From: Bathynomus jamesi
Taxonomy: Eukaryota; Arthropoda; Malacostraca; Isopoda; Cirolanidae
Direction of reading: 5' to 3'
NCBI GenBank assembly: GCA_023014485.1
Contig: JAJOZX010005777.1
Location: 226,001 to 290,000 of the forward strand
Length of the DNA stretch: 64,000 nucleotides
Part shown: positions 54,494-64,000 of the stretch, piece after piece
Layout: every line of letters begins with the position of its first letter
Position numbering within the stretch: the first letter of the stretch is position 1
Translations under genes and position numbers: made by a program
Notes under the pieces: generated by a model
Databases searched by the model: none
Told to the model about the DNA's origin: nothing
What the model saw: only the letters and a program-made list of their open reading frames with translations

Positions 54494-57377
54494 TAGGGTG
54501 ACACTTATTTTCGAAAGTTTGAATTTTTATCGGGACGGGCGCGTTTCTGGTTCCATTTTGTCAAAAAATATCGTGTGTAAAATATTTTTGAAATAAAACA
54601 ATATTTAGAACTGCCTCAATACGGTCAAAGTTTGTATATTTTCTCGAAAAGTAGAAATTTTAGATCATGATGTTCTATGCCTCTAGCAAATAAAATATCA
54701 CTTCTAGTTTGTTCAAGCTACTAATCTTGACCTAAAACATATAACTGGACTTCATACTTTCAACTCTAGGTCCCCCTCAACTCGAGTATTAGCCCCTCAA
54801 GGGGGGGGGGTATCATGGGCGCCCATCTCCCTCTCATTGTTGCCTACTTTTGCAGAGGTCACGGTGGACTTGCGGGCGGTTGGGAAGTCACAGCGGTGCT
54901 TCTCGACCACTTGTAAGAGGAACTGCCTTTGGTCTTCACTCTTGGTAAGGGCCAGGTTGAAAGACTGCATCAACGCCACCCCGCGCTCCGCGAAGTCATT
55001 GACAACTTGAAGGGCCTGGACTCGGCGGGATGCGGCGATGAAGGCTGGGTCCGTCCGCCACTCCTCCGGATCCTTGAGCAGGAAGGCGGTGCTGATGTCC
55101 AGAACCTTGAAGAACTCCTTTGATGTAGTCGTTGTGAACTTGGCCAATGTATTGTTGGCGATTGAGGCGGTGGACAGGTCCACATTGATACGCCGCGGGG
55201 GATCCTCCGATCCTTCCTTCTTTAATCATCTCCCGCTTTGTCGCCAAGTCGATACCCTCGTCGAAGATGGCCAGGGTGACGAGGCGCTCGCTCAAGTACC
55301 ATAGGTGCCTGGCGAAGACTGTCGCCGTCGCCTTGGCCACCGCTGAGTCCGGATAATAGACGAGGGCCTTGAGCAGCGCGAGGTCCGCGGCTGGGGCCGT
55401 TGCCGGGAGCGGCGCTTTGTACCAGGCCGTCACGTAGATGGACACGGCGAAGATGGTGAATCGCCGGATTCCAGCCGCTTCGCCTGACGACATCTGAAAC
55501 TGTTCCCGGAACAGGAACAGTTTGATGGCATAGATGACTTTTGCCATCCAGCGCGCGCGATGGAAGGCGCCGGGACGAGCGAACCGGGCACCCCGCTTGT
55601 TCGGACCGCCCAGCACAATTACAGAGAGCTCCAGAAGTTCCCTGTAGTCATCACGTGGATGTTGACCGTCGAGGAGGCGGCTGAATTCGATCAGCAGGTC
55701 GTCGCGGGCGTCCTTCAGGTGCTGCGGCATGGTTCCATCCTCGAAGGGCTTCGCTTTGGTTTGATCGATGAAGTCCCACTGGGCGGCGAATCGTTTGAAC
55801 AGGAGGATGTCAGGACCAGTAGAGGGACCGAGGCACGCCGTGAATGCCTTCTCGCACACCAGTTCGTGGATGTGGTGGCGGCAAGCCAAATGAAGCACTG
55901 TCTTCTCGAGTTTCTGCTCAATGATATAGCAAGCTCCTCCTGAGAGTCCTGTGTTTGAGGCGGTGGTGTCAAAAGAGAGGGCACAGATCCGTCCCTTGAT
56001 GTCCCAATCCTCGAGGGCAGAGAGGACGGCTTCCGCCATGGCGCGGCCGGTGCCGTCGGGGAGGCTGGGCACAGCCAGAAGCTTGTCGACGTTCTCCCCA
56101 GACACCAGAACTGGAAGGCGATCTTCAGCAGGGCCTCCGTCAGCCGCTGGTACGATTTTCCCGTCCCAGTGAACGGTCAGCGGCACAGTAGGATGGAAGG
56201 CTGCCTTCATTTCCGCTGCTGCCATAGCACGGAACTTTGCTCGGTCGCGGCGGGAGGATTCGCGGTTCAAGACCAGCTCCTCAGGGTCGTGGCCCAAGCT
56301 CCTCGCAGCCGCCGACAGCAAAAAAACACCTTCTCGGTCGGTAAGTTTCGTCCGATCCATCGCTGCGGAGAGATCAGGGGTGATCATCTTTTTCGACGCG
56401 CGGAATCGCTTGGGTGGTAAAGGGGTCGTAGATGCTTCTGCATTCGACGTGGACGGGCCCGGGAGAGAGAGCTCTTCCTCTTCTTCTCGGCGACGACGCC
56501 GTGTCGGTGACCGAGTCGGGCTGCTTGCACCTGAGCTGGAGCTCGATGCCAGTTCGACGAGTTCTTCTCGGCTCTCTCTGTTCGCCCTTTCATCATCTTG
56601 CCGGCGGCTCCTTTCCGCTTCCTGTCTCCTCGCACGCTCCTCCTCAGTGTGCAGCGTCATGTCACGTGTGGAGGAGATGCGGCCGCGCCGCACCTCGGCC
56701 CTTTGTCCCGTCAGGAACTCCCTGTCCTCTTCGATTGTGATCATCGACATCGCCTGTTCGTGTGCGATGTCGAAGAGGCGGTCAAGGGATGAGAGGAACT
56801 CGGCCTCGTTCCTGATTTGGGTCACAGTGCGCGCCGTTTCGAGTTCTTGTTCAGAGCACGCCACTTCTCGTACATTCGGAGAACCTTGTCCCTTGCGCGT
56901 TGGTCTTTCTGCGTAGGAATACGGGACCGCTCCCAGAATTCCTTGACTGCGGTCACTGTCTCAGCGGCTGCTTCCTTGATCGGCTTCTTGACGTCAAGGT
57001 GAAGGTGGAAAAAGTACTGAAGCGCCTGCTTTCCCGTAGGCAGCATGCTTCCTGTGATGCTGTGGTCCACGGTCCCCAGGAGATAGACTGCTGTTTTAGA
57101 TCTTGTTGCCGAAGCCATCACGTCGTTTCAGAACTCACTGAAAAAGAGAATGAAACACTGTTAGTGTTGGCAAAACTCGTCCCAACCCATTTTCTACTTA
57201 GAATAACATGTTCTTTCGCCTGTATCAATACTTTGACCTCGTTGAGGCAGTTCTAATTATTATTTTATTTCAAAAATATTTTACACACAATGTTTTTAGA
57301 CGGAATGACACCAGAAATGCGCCCGTCCTGATAGAAATTCCCAAAAAAGAAAAACACCCCAAATAAGTGGCACCCTA
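54494..57377 (-). mobile_element. family 1 (TAGGGTG, hAT-like) transposon, copy 3, with 8-bp duplication
   Basis: The ends TAGGGTGACACTTATTT (54494) and, inverted, TAGGGTGCCACTTATTT (57377) begin long inverted repeats of about 150 bp (GGGACGGGCGCGTTTCTGG / AGGACGGGCGCATTTCTGG, TGTGTAAAATATTTTTGAAA). The flanks are identical 8-mers CCACACAG (54486-54493 and 57378-57385). It is the only copy in this window whose target duplication is visible, and it shows the family makes 8-bp duplications. Confidence 0.95.
54797..57121 (-). pseudogene. family 1 transposon protein, copy 3, best preserved
   Basis: Three frames cover the whole protein: N-terminus 57121-56822 (MMASATRSKTAVYLLGTVD), main body 56864-54996 (open for 622 codons) and C-terminus 55183-54797. 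A single shift at each join. Main body blocks in order are ITIEEDREFLTGQRAEVRRG, an Arg/Ser/Glu-rich disordered stretch, VHWDGKIVPAADGG, DRLPVLVSGENVDKLLAVP, CALSFDTTASNTGLSGGACY, ACRHHIHELV, FKRFAAQWDFIDQ, PRDDYRELLEL, RARWMAKVIYAIKLFLF and HLWYLSERLVTLAIFD. The C-terminal frame has VVNDFAERGVALMQSFN. The GC content of this coding region is clearly higher than its surroundings, as in copy 1, which suggests recent arrival or selection in another context. Confidence 0.82.
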
Positions 57378-57839
57378 CCACACAGCCGTACTTGACTGGG
57401 TGGAATCAAAGGCTTTTCGTCTCATCAATTCCCCAGATCTTACTGTCTTCAATCCCCTCTCTCTTCGCCGCAATATTGCCTCACTCTCTCTTTACTATCG
57501 CTATTATAACGGAGACTGTTCTTCTGAACTCTCTAACTGCGTGCCTCCCCCTTTAAGGAGAGCACGTAGCACCAGACTTTCGACATTTTCTTATTCCTAT
57601 CCTGTCTAACTCTCTAATGCGAGGGTGAATCGGTATTTTAAACCTTTCATCTACTCAACCGCTCAACTCTAGAACAATCTTCCTCAACCCATCTTTCCCC
57701 CTGTTTATGACCGCCAATCTTTCACATGCAGTGTCTAAGCATCTCGAAAACCCTAGACCTTGATTTTGGCTCTCTTCTTCTATGGGGGACGCGCATTTGC
57801 GGGCATTCGCTCCTGGCCCCTCCTTCCTGCATAAAAAAA

Positions 57840-59303
57840 ACACTCGTCTATATAGTTAAAATAGACATTTTACGAGCAATGATTACAGAAAATAGGCCGT
57901 GTGTGGGGTCTCCTTAAAAAGAGAAATGCGTCATAAACGGCGCATAGCAGAGATATACTATATTTTTTTCATGAAAGCAGTGGAGCATACCTAAGTTCCG
58001 TCTGGAAACCATTTCATTTTTTTTTTGTGTGATTTTTGGCGAATTTTTTCGCACTTTGTTGAGATGACCCGAGTTGAAAATGTAAGAAATTTGTCCGAAA
58101 TGATCTTCATTGAAAACAATATATTTTTCTGAACGTTCTTCCGAAGTTTCATCAAGATTGGTTGAAAAGCGATGATTTTAGAAGTTATCACTAATACCGA
58201 TAATACTATTAGTAACAATATTATTTTGAGATAAAATTATTAGCTTTTGTTTCGAGAAGAATATTTTCACCTCTATCACTTTTGCTCGCGCGCGCGCAAT
58301 ATTTTTGGAGTTGATACACTGACCTATGGTAAAAAAAAAAAAAAAAAATGGTGAGAATCAGCCGGTTCGGACTTATAACAGAGAGGGTTACAATTCAACG
58401 TTTCCACTAAGTTTTATGAAGATCCGATTAAAAGCAAAAGCATTGACCGTGGACTAATAATAATAACAGAGCAAAAACAACAAAATTTCTGCATTCCGCA
58501 GAAATCTTAATAAGAAGTCGGGGGGGTGGGGAGAGTGCAGGAATTATTCTCATCTGAAAAAGTTGGCTATGTAATCGCGAAAAATATGGGAAGAAAGAAA
58601 TATACTCAGACTACAGTTAATACTCAATATCAAATTAATTCAACAGTAAAATAATAAAATACAATGAATAAATAACGATTAATCTTATAACGAATATTTA
58701 CATAAACAATATAATAAAAACATTGTTTAAGAAAAAAAAGGCAAAAATAAAAAAATCGAAATCATAAATAAATTATTTATATATATATATATAATGTCTG
58801 GGTGCCATTCTTTTCGGTTATCGTATGACCTTTGCCAATAGCGAATCTATTTCTCCTTTTAAGCAATTGTCATTTATAACCCGAACTGACTTCCATTATT
58901 AAATACTGTGTTTTACAGTCTTGCATGTAAAGAAGAGACAAGGCCCCTTTATTTATGGAAAACCTGCCAAACTTTTTAGCTTTATTTATTTATTTAATAT
59001 ATATATATTTCGCTTTTGCAACATACCAACAATTCTATACCACAAAAAGCATATGGACAAAAAACAAGCAAACTGGATATATACTGTGTGTGTGTGTGTG
59101 TGTGTGTTGTGTGTGTGTGTGTGTGTATACAGTATATCCATGGTACAGTTTACGACGTCAGAGTGATTAAGCTATATATATATATACTGTATATATATAT
59201 ATATATATGTAACAGGCAGTCTGCCATTTTAACCATAGCTTTTAACAGGCTAGCCTATACAAACCAATTTATAAATACATCTTCATCGTATAGGCATCTT
59301 TTG

Positions 59304-59356
<53 letters not shown>

Positions 59357-59493
59357 TGCAGTTAATAGAAAACGTTTGACACGAAGACATATTTATTTGA
59401 TTCTAATGACGGGCGTGTTCCTGTATTTTGCATATTAGCTCTGCCATATTTTGATTTGGTAGCTTTACTCATTTATATATATATATAATATAT

Positions 59494-59539
<46 letters not shown>

Positions 59540-59851
59540 TATATAAATACTACGTACAGTCATCAAGAAAACTTATACAGATAATAAATATGTTTTTTAT
59601 CTCTCAATTGTTGAGACGTGCATACGATGATTGTGATTTAATTAAATACCTTATCTTAATGCGTTGATAAAACAAGTGAGAGATAAAACAAAAATAATTC
59701 GCCGAGATATATATATATATATTTAAGCTTTATTAAACTACATACTAATCTACTTGTATACGAGTCAGTTTTGAGGTGTGATATAAATAACCTAATGATT
59801 ATTTTATACTGAGGGACCACTGGTATGCATACTGATAAAATACATTTGCTA

Positions 59852-59907
<56 letters not shown>

Positions 59908-61300
59908 ATATATATTTTTTTTCCCACCTGAAACAATTTCCCTTTATTGGAAGCAAGAAACGTAAAAATCTTGGTTTATTTATAAATTATTATAATTTTA
60001 ATGTGTAAAATGTAGTTCCTGAAATAATTTTGCCGACAAACGAAATTTTTAAAAAAGCATTACAAAATTACTAATTGGTACTACCCTATATTCCTTTTGA
60101 TTATTCCTTCTGGGAACAATATTGAGAGATTCAAGAAAAAAAAAAAAAGTGTCATTATTAAATTAGTAATTTTTGCTTTTTAAGAACTTTTAGGTTTCCC
60201 GTTGACTTTTCTTCACAAACTGTACAAATGTAAGAGTATTCATTTGTTTTACCACGCGCAACTCAATCCTCGCGCTCGTGGCTATACTGGGCTCTCATAT
60301 TAGTTAAAAGGCAACGCGCATTATTTTATGTAGGGGGAGAAGAATGTGAATAATGTACAAAATATCCTACACAATATTAAAATAATTTAGCAAATACCAA
60401 GAATGAATAGTAACGTAAGAGAAATTAGACGCTTAAAAATATACATCATCTCAAAAAAAATCATCCATACAGAGACTTATTAGTAATAATTCATTAAAAG
60501 ATACTTAATTCTTAAACAAAGTTACATTGGAAATAATTTTATTATCAATACTTAAATAATTCCATAATCTCGGTTCAATAAAGATATAGGCGATTCAGGC
60601 GAGTGAGGAGGAGGAGGAGGAGGGACGGGGTTCTAGAAATATAATTAAATTCAGGGATACCCCGGTTATAGCTCTACTCTTATAGTCGGGTAGGAGTGAA
60701 AGTCATGACAGTGTTACGATTTATTTATTAACCCGATATAAATTAATAGTTCTCGCGCTTGTAAATGAGTACAAAACGTGTTATTGTTTTATTATATTTT
60801 TATCTTTAACAACTTTAACTCTTTAAAGACTGCACTCGTATCAGAATACAAATCAGCATCAGTTAATATTCTTATCGCTCGTGTTTACATCATAAAGATC
60901 TTGTTTAAGGCGTTGTCAGCGGGTTCCCCGCGCGAGTGTACGCCACATTTTGTTACGAAGAACGGGAGTTTGATACAAAGTTAATAAAATTCGTTTAAGA
61001 TTGATAAGCTTAAGTTTAGACAGAACCGCAAAGCTTCTAAAAAAAAAAAAATTCAAAAATCTATAATAGTTTAGGTCATTTTCTATAGCTTCAGAATTCC
61101 GTTCTGTTACATATAAGTATTACTCCAAGAAATCACGTTGCTTCACGTTCTTTCATGACAATCGATCCAACATTAAGTTTATCGGAATGTACAATTTGTT
61201 CGTTACTAAAGAAATTTTTTTTGTTGATATTTAAAAAAAAGAAGTTTTGGAAGTCAGCTCATGCACAACTTTGCAAAATTTACTTTCAACCGTCTTTCGT
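57840..61300. other. long spacer with simple repeats, no gene recognised
   Basis: Simple repeats are (GT)n at about 59085-59126 and 59856-59904, (TA)n at about 59175-59208, 59308-59353 and 59475-59545, (A)n at 58330-58348 and (GAG)n at about 60606-60626. Part of 60400-61300 could be the 3' end of the retrotransposon at 61300-63440, but I see no proof. Confidence 0.6.
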
Positions 61301-61759
61301 TGTATTAATATCTTCCTAAAAAAGACGCTGTCCTGTCATCCGCAATCATTATGAAGCTAAGTATATCAGAAGAGCGTCGAAGATCAATTATATACAATAT
61401 AAAAAGTGGACCCAAAATTGAGCCCTGAGGTACACCATGTTTTATAATCAATTTAATGGAACAGACATTATTCAGTGCTAGAGATCGATATCTATTGGAC
61501 AAATAACTTTTAAACCAGTCCTTTATAGCACCTCTAACGCCGTAACAATAGCTTATGAGCAGAATATTATGGTCTATCATATGAAAAGCCTTACTCAGAT
61601 GTATAATAAAAGGCATTACTGAAGTCCATAAAAATGGAAATCATGGTGATTTTCTTTTTTACCAATATCGGCACTTGTCATAAGATTTTAAGGTAGCCAT
61701 TTCAGTCTATGACTTCTTAAAAGCTATTTTGACGCGATAACACTATATTATAATAATAA

Positions 61760-61925
61760 TAAGTCAGGAGGTCCACAAACTGGCACAACGCTTAAGGCAA
61801 CTAATGAGGCCCAATGCGCTAATTCCTCCATTGTTATTATCAGCACCATCAGGATTCGAACCCCCGACGTCAGTTTCTTCACTTTGCATATAGGGAAACG
61901 GTGTTACCTTGCACTTAGCTACGGG
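61760..61925 (-). mobile_element. tRNA-derived SINE
   Basis: On the minus strand, GATCCCGTAGCTAAGTGCAA (A-box-like) is followed about 50 bp later by GGGGGTTCGAATCCTGATGG (B box). A non-tRNA tail, GCCTCATTAGTTGCC ... CCAGTTTGTGGAC, follows. It lies within the decayed retrotransposon gene. Confidence 0.6.
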
Positions 61926-62076
61926 ATCTGGCAACATTATATATATATATATATATAGTATATATATATAATATATAATAATAAATAAAATTAAAATAAT
62001 AAAATAATAATAATAAATAATAATAAATAATAATAATAATAATAATTTTATTATTATTTTTATTTAATTTATTATT

Positions 62077-62129
<53 letters not shown>

Positions 62130-62132
<3 letters not shown>

Positions 62133-62518
62133 GGTGTTTAAAAAAATTTTACACTTATATGGCGCTAATATGTCATTGCTTACCACTTAAGCTTTTTTTT
62201 TTGTTTATGTAACTATTTGTGTGTTTACTTGCTTGTTTTTTAACAATAATGTCGTTTTTTTTCAGGGACTCTGAGAGTGAATAATGAGCGAACCCCATTC
62301 ACTGGAAATGGCTACAAGGTTTACATTAAAGCAACGCAGATTTCTGCGTTGCTTTAATGTAAACCTTGTAGCCATTTCCATTGAATGGGGGTTCACTCGT
62401 TAATCACTCGCGCAATCCCTGAAAAAAAACATTATTATTAAAAAACAAGTATATAAACACAAAAATATATTTAAAAAAAACCTCAAACCATGTGGTAAAT
62501 TTTTTTTGAAACACCCTG
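62130..62518. mobile_element. fold-back mariner-type MITE
   Basis: The ends CAGGGTGTTTAAAAAAATTT (62130) and, inverted, CAGGGTGTTTCAAAAAAAAT (62518) with TA on the right mark a mariner-type MITE. The whole unit is nearly self-complementary. Its centre is an almost perfect 36-bp-arm hairpin (GAAATGGCTACAAGGTTTAC... around 62340). Confidence 0.85.
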
Positions 62519-63024
62519 TATTACTGAACATTTATTGAAAAAATTTCGCTGAATGCAAATAATGAACAAAATGGTATAATGATCAAGATGGTATTGCAGG
62601 ATCAGCTCCCTTAAAAAGAAGTACTCTACAGTTATTAATTTTATATACCCTTGGAAATATCCAAATTGATAATTTTAAACGAGGTTATGGAAGTTTCTCT
62701 CAACAAGCTTCATTATCGGTACAGGAATGTTCTGGATTTTATTACTCGTGTTTTTCAATTTACCAATTATAGCTTGGACCTCTCCGGAGTATATCGTATA
62801 GGAACAAAAGATAATTAATTTAGTGGTCTAGATGGTACGTAGTCTAATGCGTGGTGATTTATGATTATTTCCCAACTTTTAAAAGCCAAGTTTATTACCT
62901 ATGAATTAAAACTGATCGCTCAGAGATTTATCGCTAGACCGCAATAACATCAGTATAATCATCAATTTATTTTATATTCTCTTACCGATGTTTCCTTAAT
63001 TAATTTTTAAAATGACGTTTTAAA

Positions 63025-63102
63025 CAGGGTGTTCGAAAAGTCCCCATCTATTCGCATTATCATTATTTCCGCAAAATAGATAGGAACTTCTCGAACACCC
63101 TG
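63025..63102. mobile_element. 78-bp mariner-type MITE
   Basis: The ends CAGGGTGTTCGAAAAGTCCC and, inverted, CAGGGTGTTCGAGAAGTTCC continue into ATCTATT on both sides, with only about 20 bp of unique centre. TA follows the right end. It is little more than two terminal repeats. Confidence 0.85.
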
Positions 63103-63440
63103 TACAGTTACGTAACTGTGTTTTACATTTCCTTCGCATGTATTTCGAGAATTGATTATTATAACAGTCACACACACACTTCGTACGTATGACAATTAAT
63201 TTGGTTCATTTATTTGTACACTGTGTAAGCTGTCGTTTAGAAATTCTATCTCGCGAACTGCAATTTGAATAATTTACCTCGATATTTTTATTGACTGCAT
63301 GAATAATTCCTGGAGTGATCCATGGTTTTGCAATACTTTTAGGAGAAATTGTTTTCTTCTTTAAAGGAAAACACCTATTAAAGATATCAAATAAGGATTC
63401 AAAGAAGAAGTTAAACATATGATCTGGCTCGTTCGAAGGC

Positions 63441-64000
63441 TCAACACAGTCAAATTGAGTATTATTTACAACCCCAATAAATTTTCTTTCGTTAACCTTG
63501 AAGAATGATCCGTAGTTTATAGTCCTGTTGTAGCTGTTTGTGCAATATTATGGTGTAGCGCGTATTGTACGTATACGCTACAACAACAACGACTTAATTA
63601 CATTTTACCCGCACATTTACGAAAATGGGGAGGGATAATATGATAATGAGGGAAAGCAGCATGAGTGCCAAAGGGAGACGGTGAAATTTTTGGGGTTAAA
63701 TTAGACCCAGAAAAGAGTGTATATAATAAAAATATGGATGATTTTCGGAGCATGTTGGTGGAGGCCACTCATGACGATTATATTTGCATGACAAAGCGTT
63801 TTGGAGAAATGCATGCATGTGACTAAAAGAGGCAAACATTTGAATGGCAACACGATACTATATGTGACAGCTGCGTGGGTTAAATATTGCAGAAAAGTAC
63901 TTTAAGCGTAGGAACTGTACGTAAGTGAAGTTTTTAGCTGTGTTATTATTATTATTATGAAGTTTGTCCGTGCATGCAGATAGATGAAAACGGTTTGTGG
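63441..64000. other. window end, nothing recognised
   Basis: AT-rich, with a (TTA)n run at about 63942-63958. Retrotransposon sequence upstream of 63440 may continue but is unreadable. Confidence 0.5.

Larger units (their letters stand above)
52978..57830 (+). mobile_element. jockey-like non-LTR retrotransposon, split by a family 1 element
   Basis: The left part (52978-54493) carries the linker and reverse transcriptase. The right part (57378-57830) carries the end of the same protein and the 3' region ending GCATAAAAAAAA. The two were contiguous before the 2884-bp insertion at 54494-57377, as shown by the duplicated target CCACACAG. Confidence 0.85.
61300..63440 (-). pseudogene. non-LTR retrotransposon with three nested insertions
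   Basis: Read on the minus strand, the linker region comes first (63418-63206): CFPLKKKTISPKSIAKPWIT. Then an N-terminal reverse transcriptase stretch follows at about 62790-62640: VQAIIGKLKNTSNKIQNI-PVPIMKL. The fingers/palm follow at 61616-61305: HLSKAFHMIDHNILL, YGVRGAIKDWFKSYLSNRYR, KHGVPQGSILGPLFILYI and SSDILSFIMIADD, which keeps the Asp pair. The order is that of one decaying gene. It is interrupted by a 78-bp MITE (63025-63102), a fold-back MITE (62130-62518) and a SINE (about 61760-61925). It is the same family as 51350-52690. Confidence 0.75.

Noticed and set aside
55560..56916. Plus-strand Ser/Arg-rich frames
   Set aside because: Antisense to the well-conserved 622-codon frame of family 1 copy 3.
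1..64000. CRISPR arrays, bacterial operons, rRNA genes
   Set aside because: The sequence is eukaryotic. No regularly spaced identical repeats with unique spacers and no rRNA-like conserved blocks were seen.

Overview
This is a gene-poor, AT-rich, repeat-dominated stretch of an invertebrate nuclear genome. An arthropod is most likely, possibly a crustacean or arachnid. The hints are jockey-like non-LTR retrotransposons, DD37E and DD41D Tc1/mariner elements, a Polinton, very abundant (TA)n/(CA)n microsatellites, and short TTAGG-like runs near 12270 and 48765. I see no ordinary host gene that I can name. Almost every coding stretch belongs to a mobile element, and most are broken by frameshifts.

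The centrepiece is a complete Polinton (Maverick) at 6349-28471, about 22.1 kb. It is bounded by inverted terminal repeats of about 365 bp that begin AGTAGTAT and by an identical 6-bp target duplication AACCAC on both sides. Minus-strand genes, in transcription order, are the packaging ATPase, two small conserved proteins, integrase, minor capsid (penton-like) protein, a small basic protein, major capsid protein and adenain-like protease. Plus-strand genes are a Ser/Thr-rich protein, a tiny ORF, protein-primed DNA polymerase B and four unrecognised small proteins. Genes touch or overlap by a few bases (ATGA, TAATG), as in viruses. The element is dead: most core genes carry frameshifts. It has also been hit by a 2.67-kb hAT-like element (7840-10507), an internally deleted piggyBac inside integrase (16510-17839), a 597-bp hAT remnant inside polB (22564-23160) and a small TTAA MITE (6965-7052).

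A second theme is two DNA-transposon families that I can delimit but not name. Family 1 ends in TAGGGTG, makes 8-bp target duplications, sits in (TA)n arrays, and encodes a ~700-800 aa protein with blocks FDTTASNTG and CRHH. There are four copies: 7840-10507, ~34570-36770, 42262-44922 and 54494-57377. Family 2 has termini beginning CACTGG(T)CAAC and encodes a ~560 aa protein with an N-terminal Cys-pair zinc-finger-like module. There are two copies: 1370-4075 with introns, and 36972-39406 without. Family 2 is my best candidate for something not well described.

The rest is a museum of nested insertions. It holds a DD37E Tc1 pseudogene (377-1355), a BED-finger hAT with perfect 8-bp duplication (4185-5612), five mariner relics (30528-31747, 32560-33254, 33263-34247, 41118-41475, 45115-46140), three non-LTR retrotransposons (51350-52690, 52978-57830, 61300-63440), two tRNA-derived SINEs, several fold-back MITEs, a 37/42-bp purine minisatellite (47290-48110) and many microsatellites. 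Unassigned gaps (5621-6342, 28561-29290, 31790-32557, 39407-41117, 46150-47180, 49366-51350, 57840-61300, 63440-64000) show only AT-rich sequence and simple repeats.
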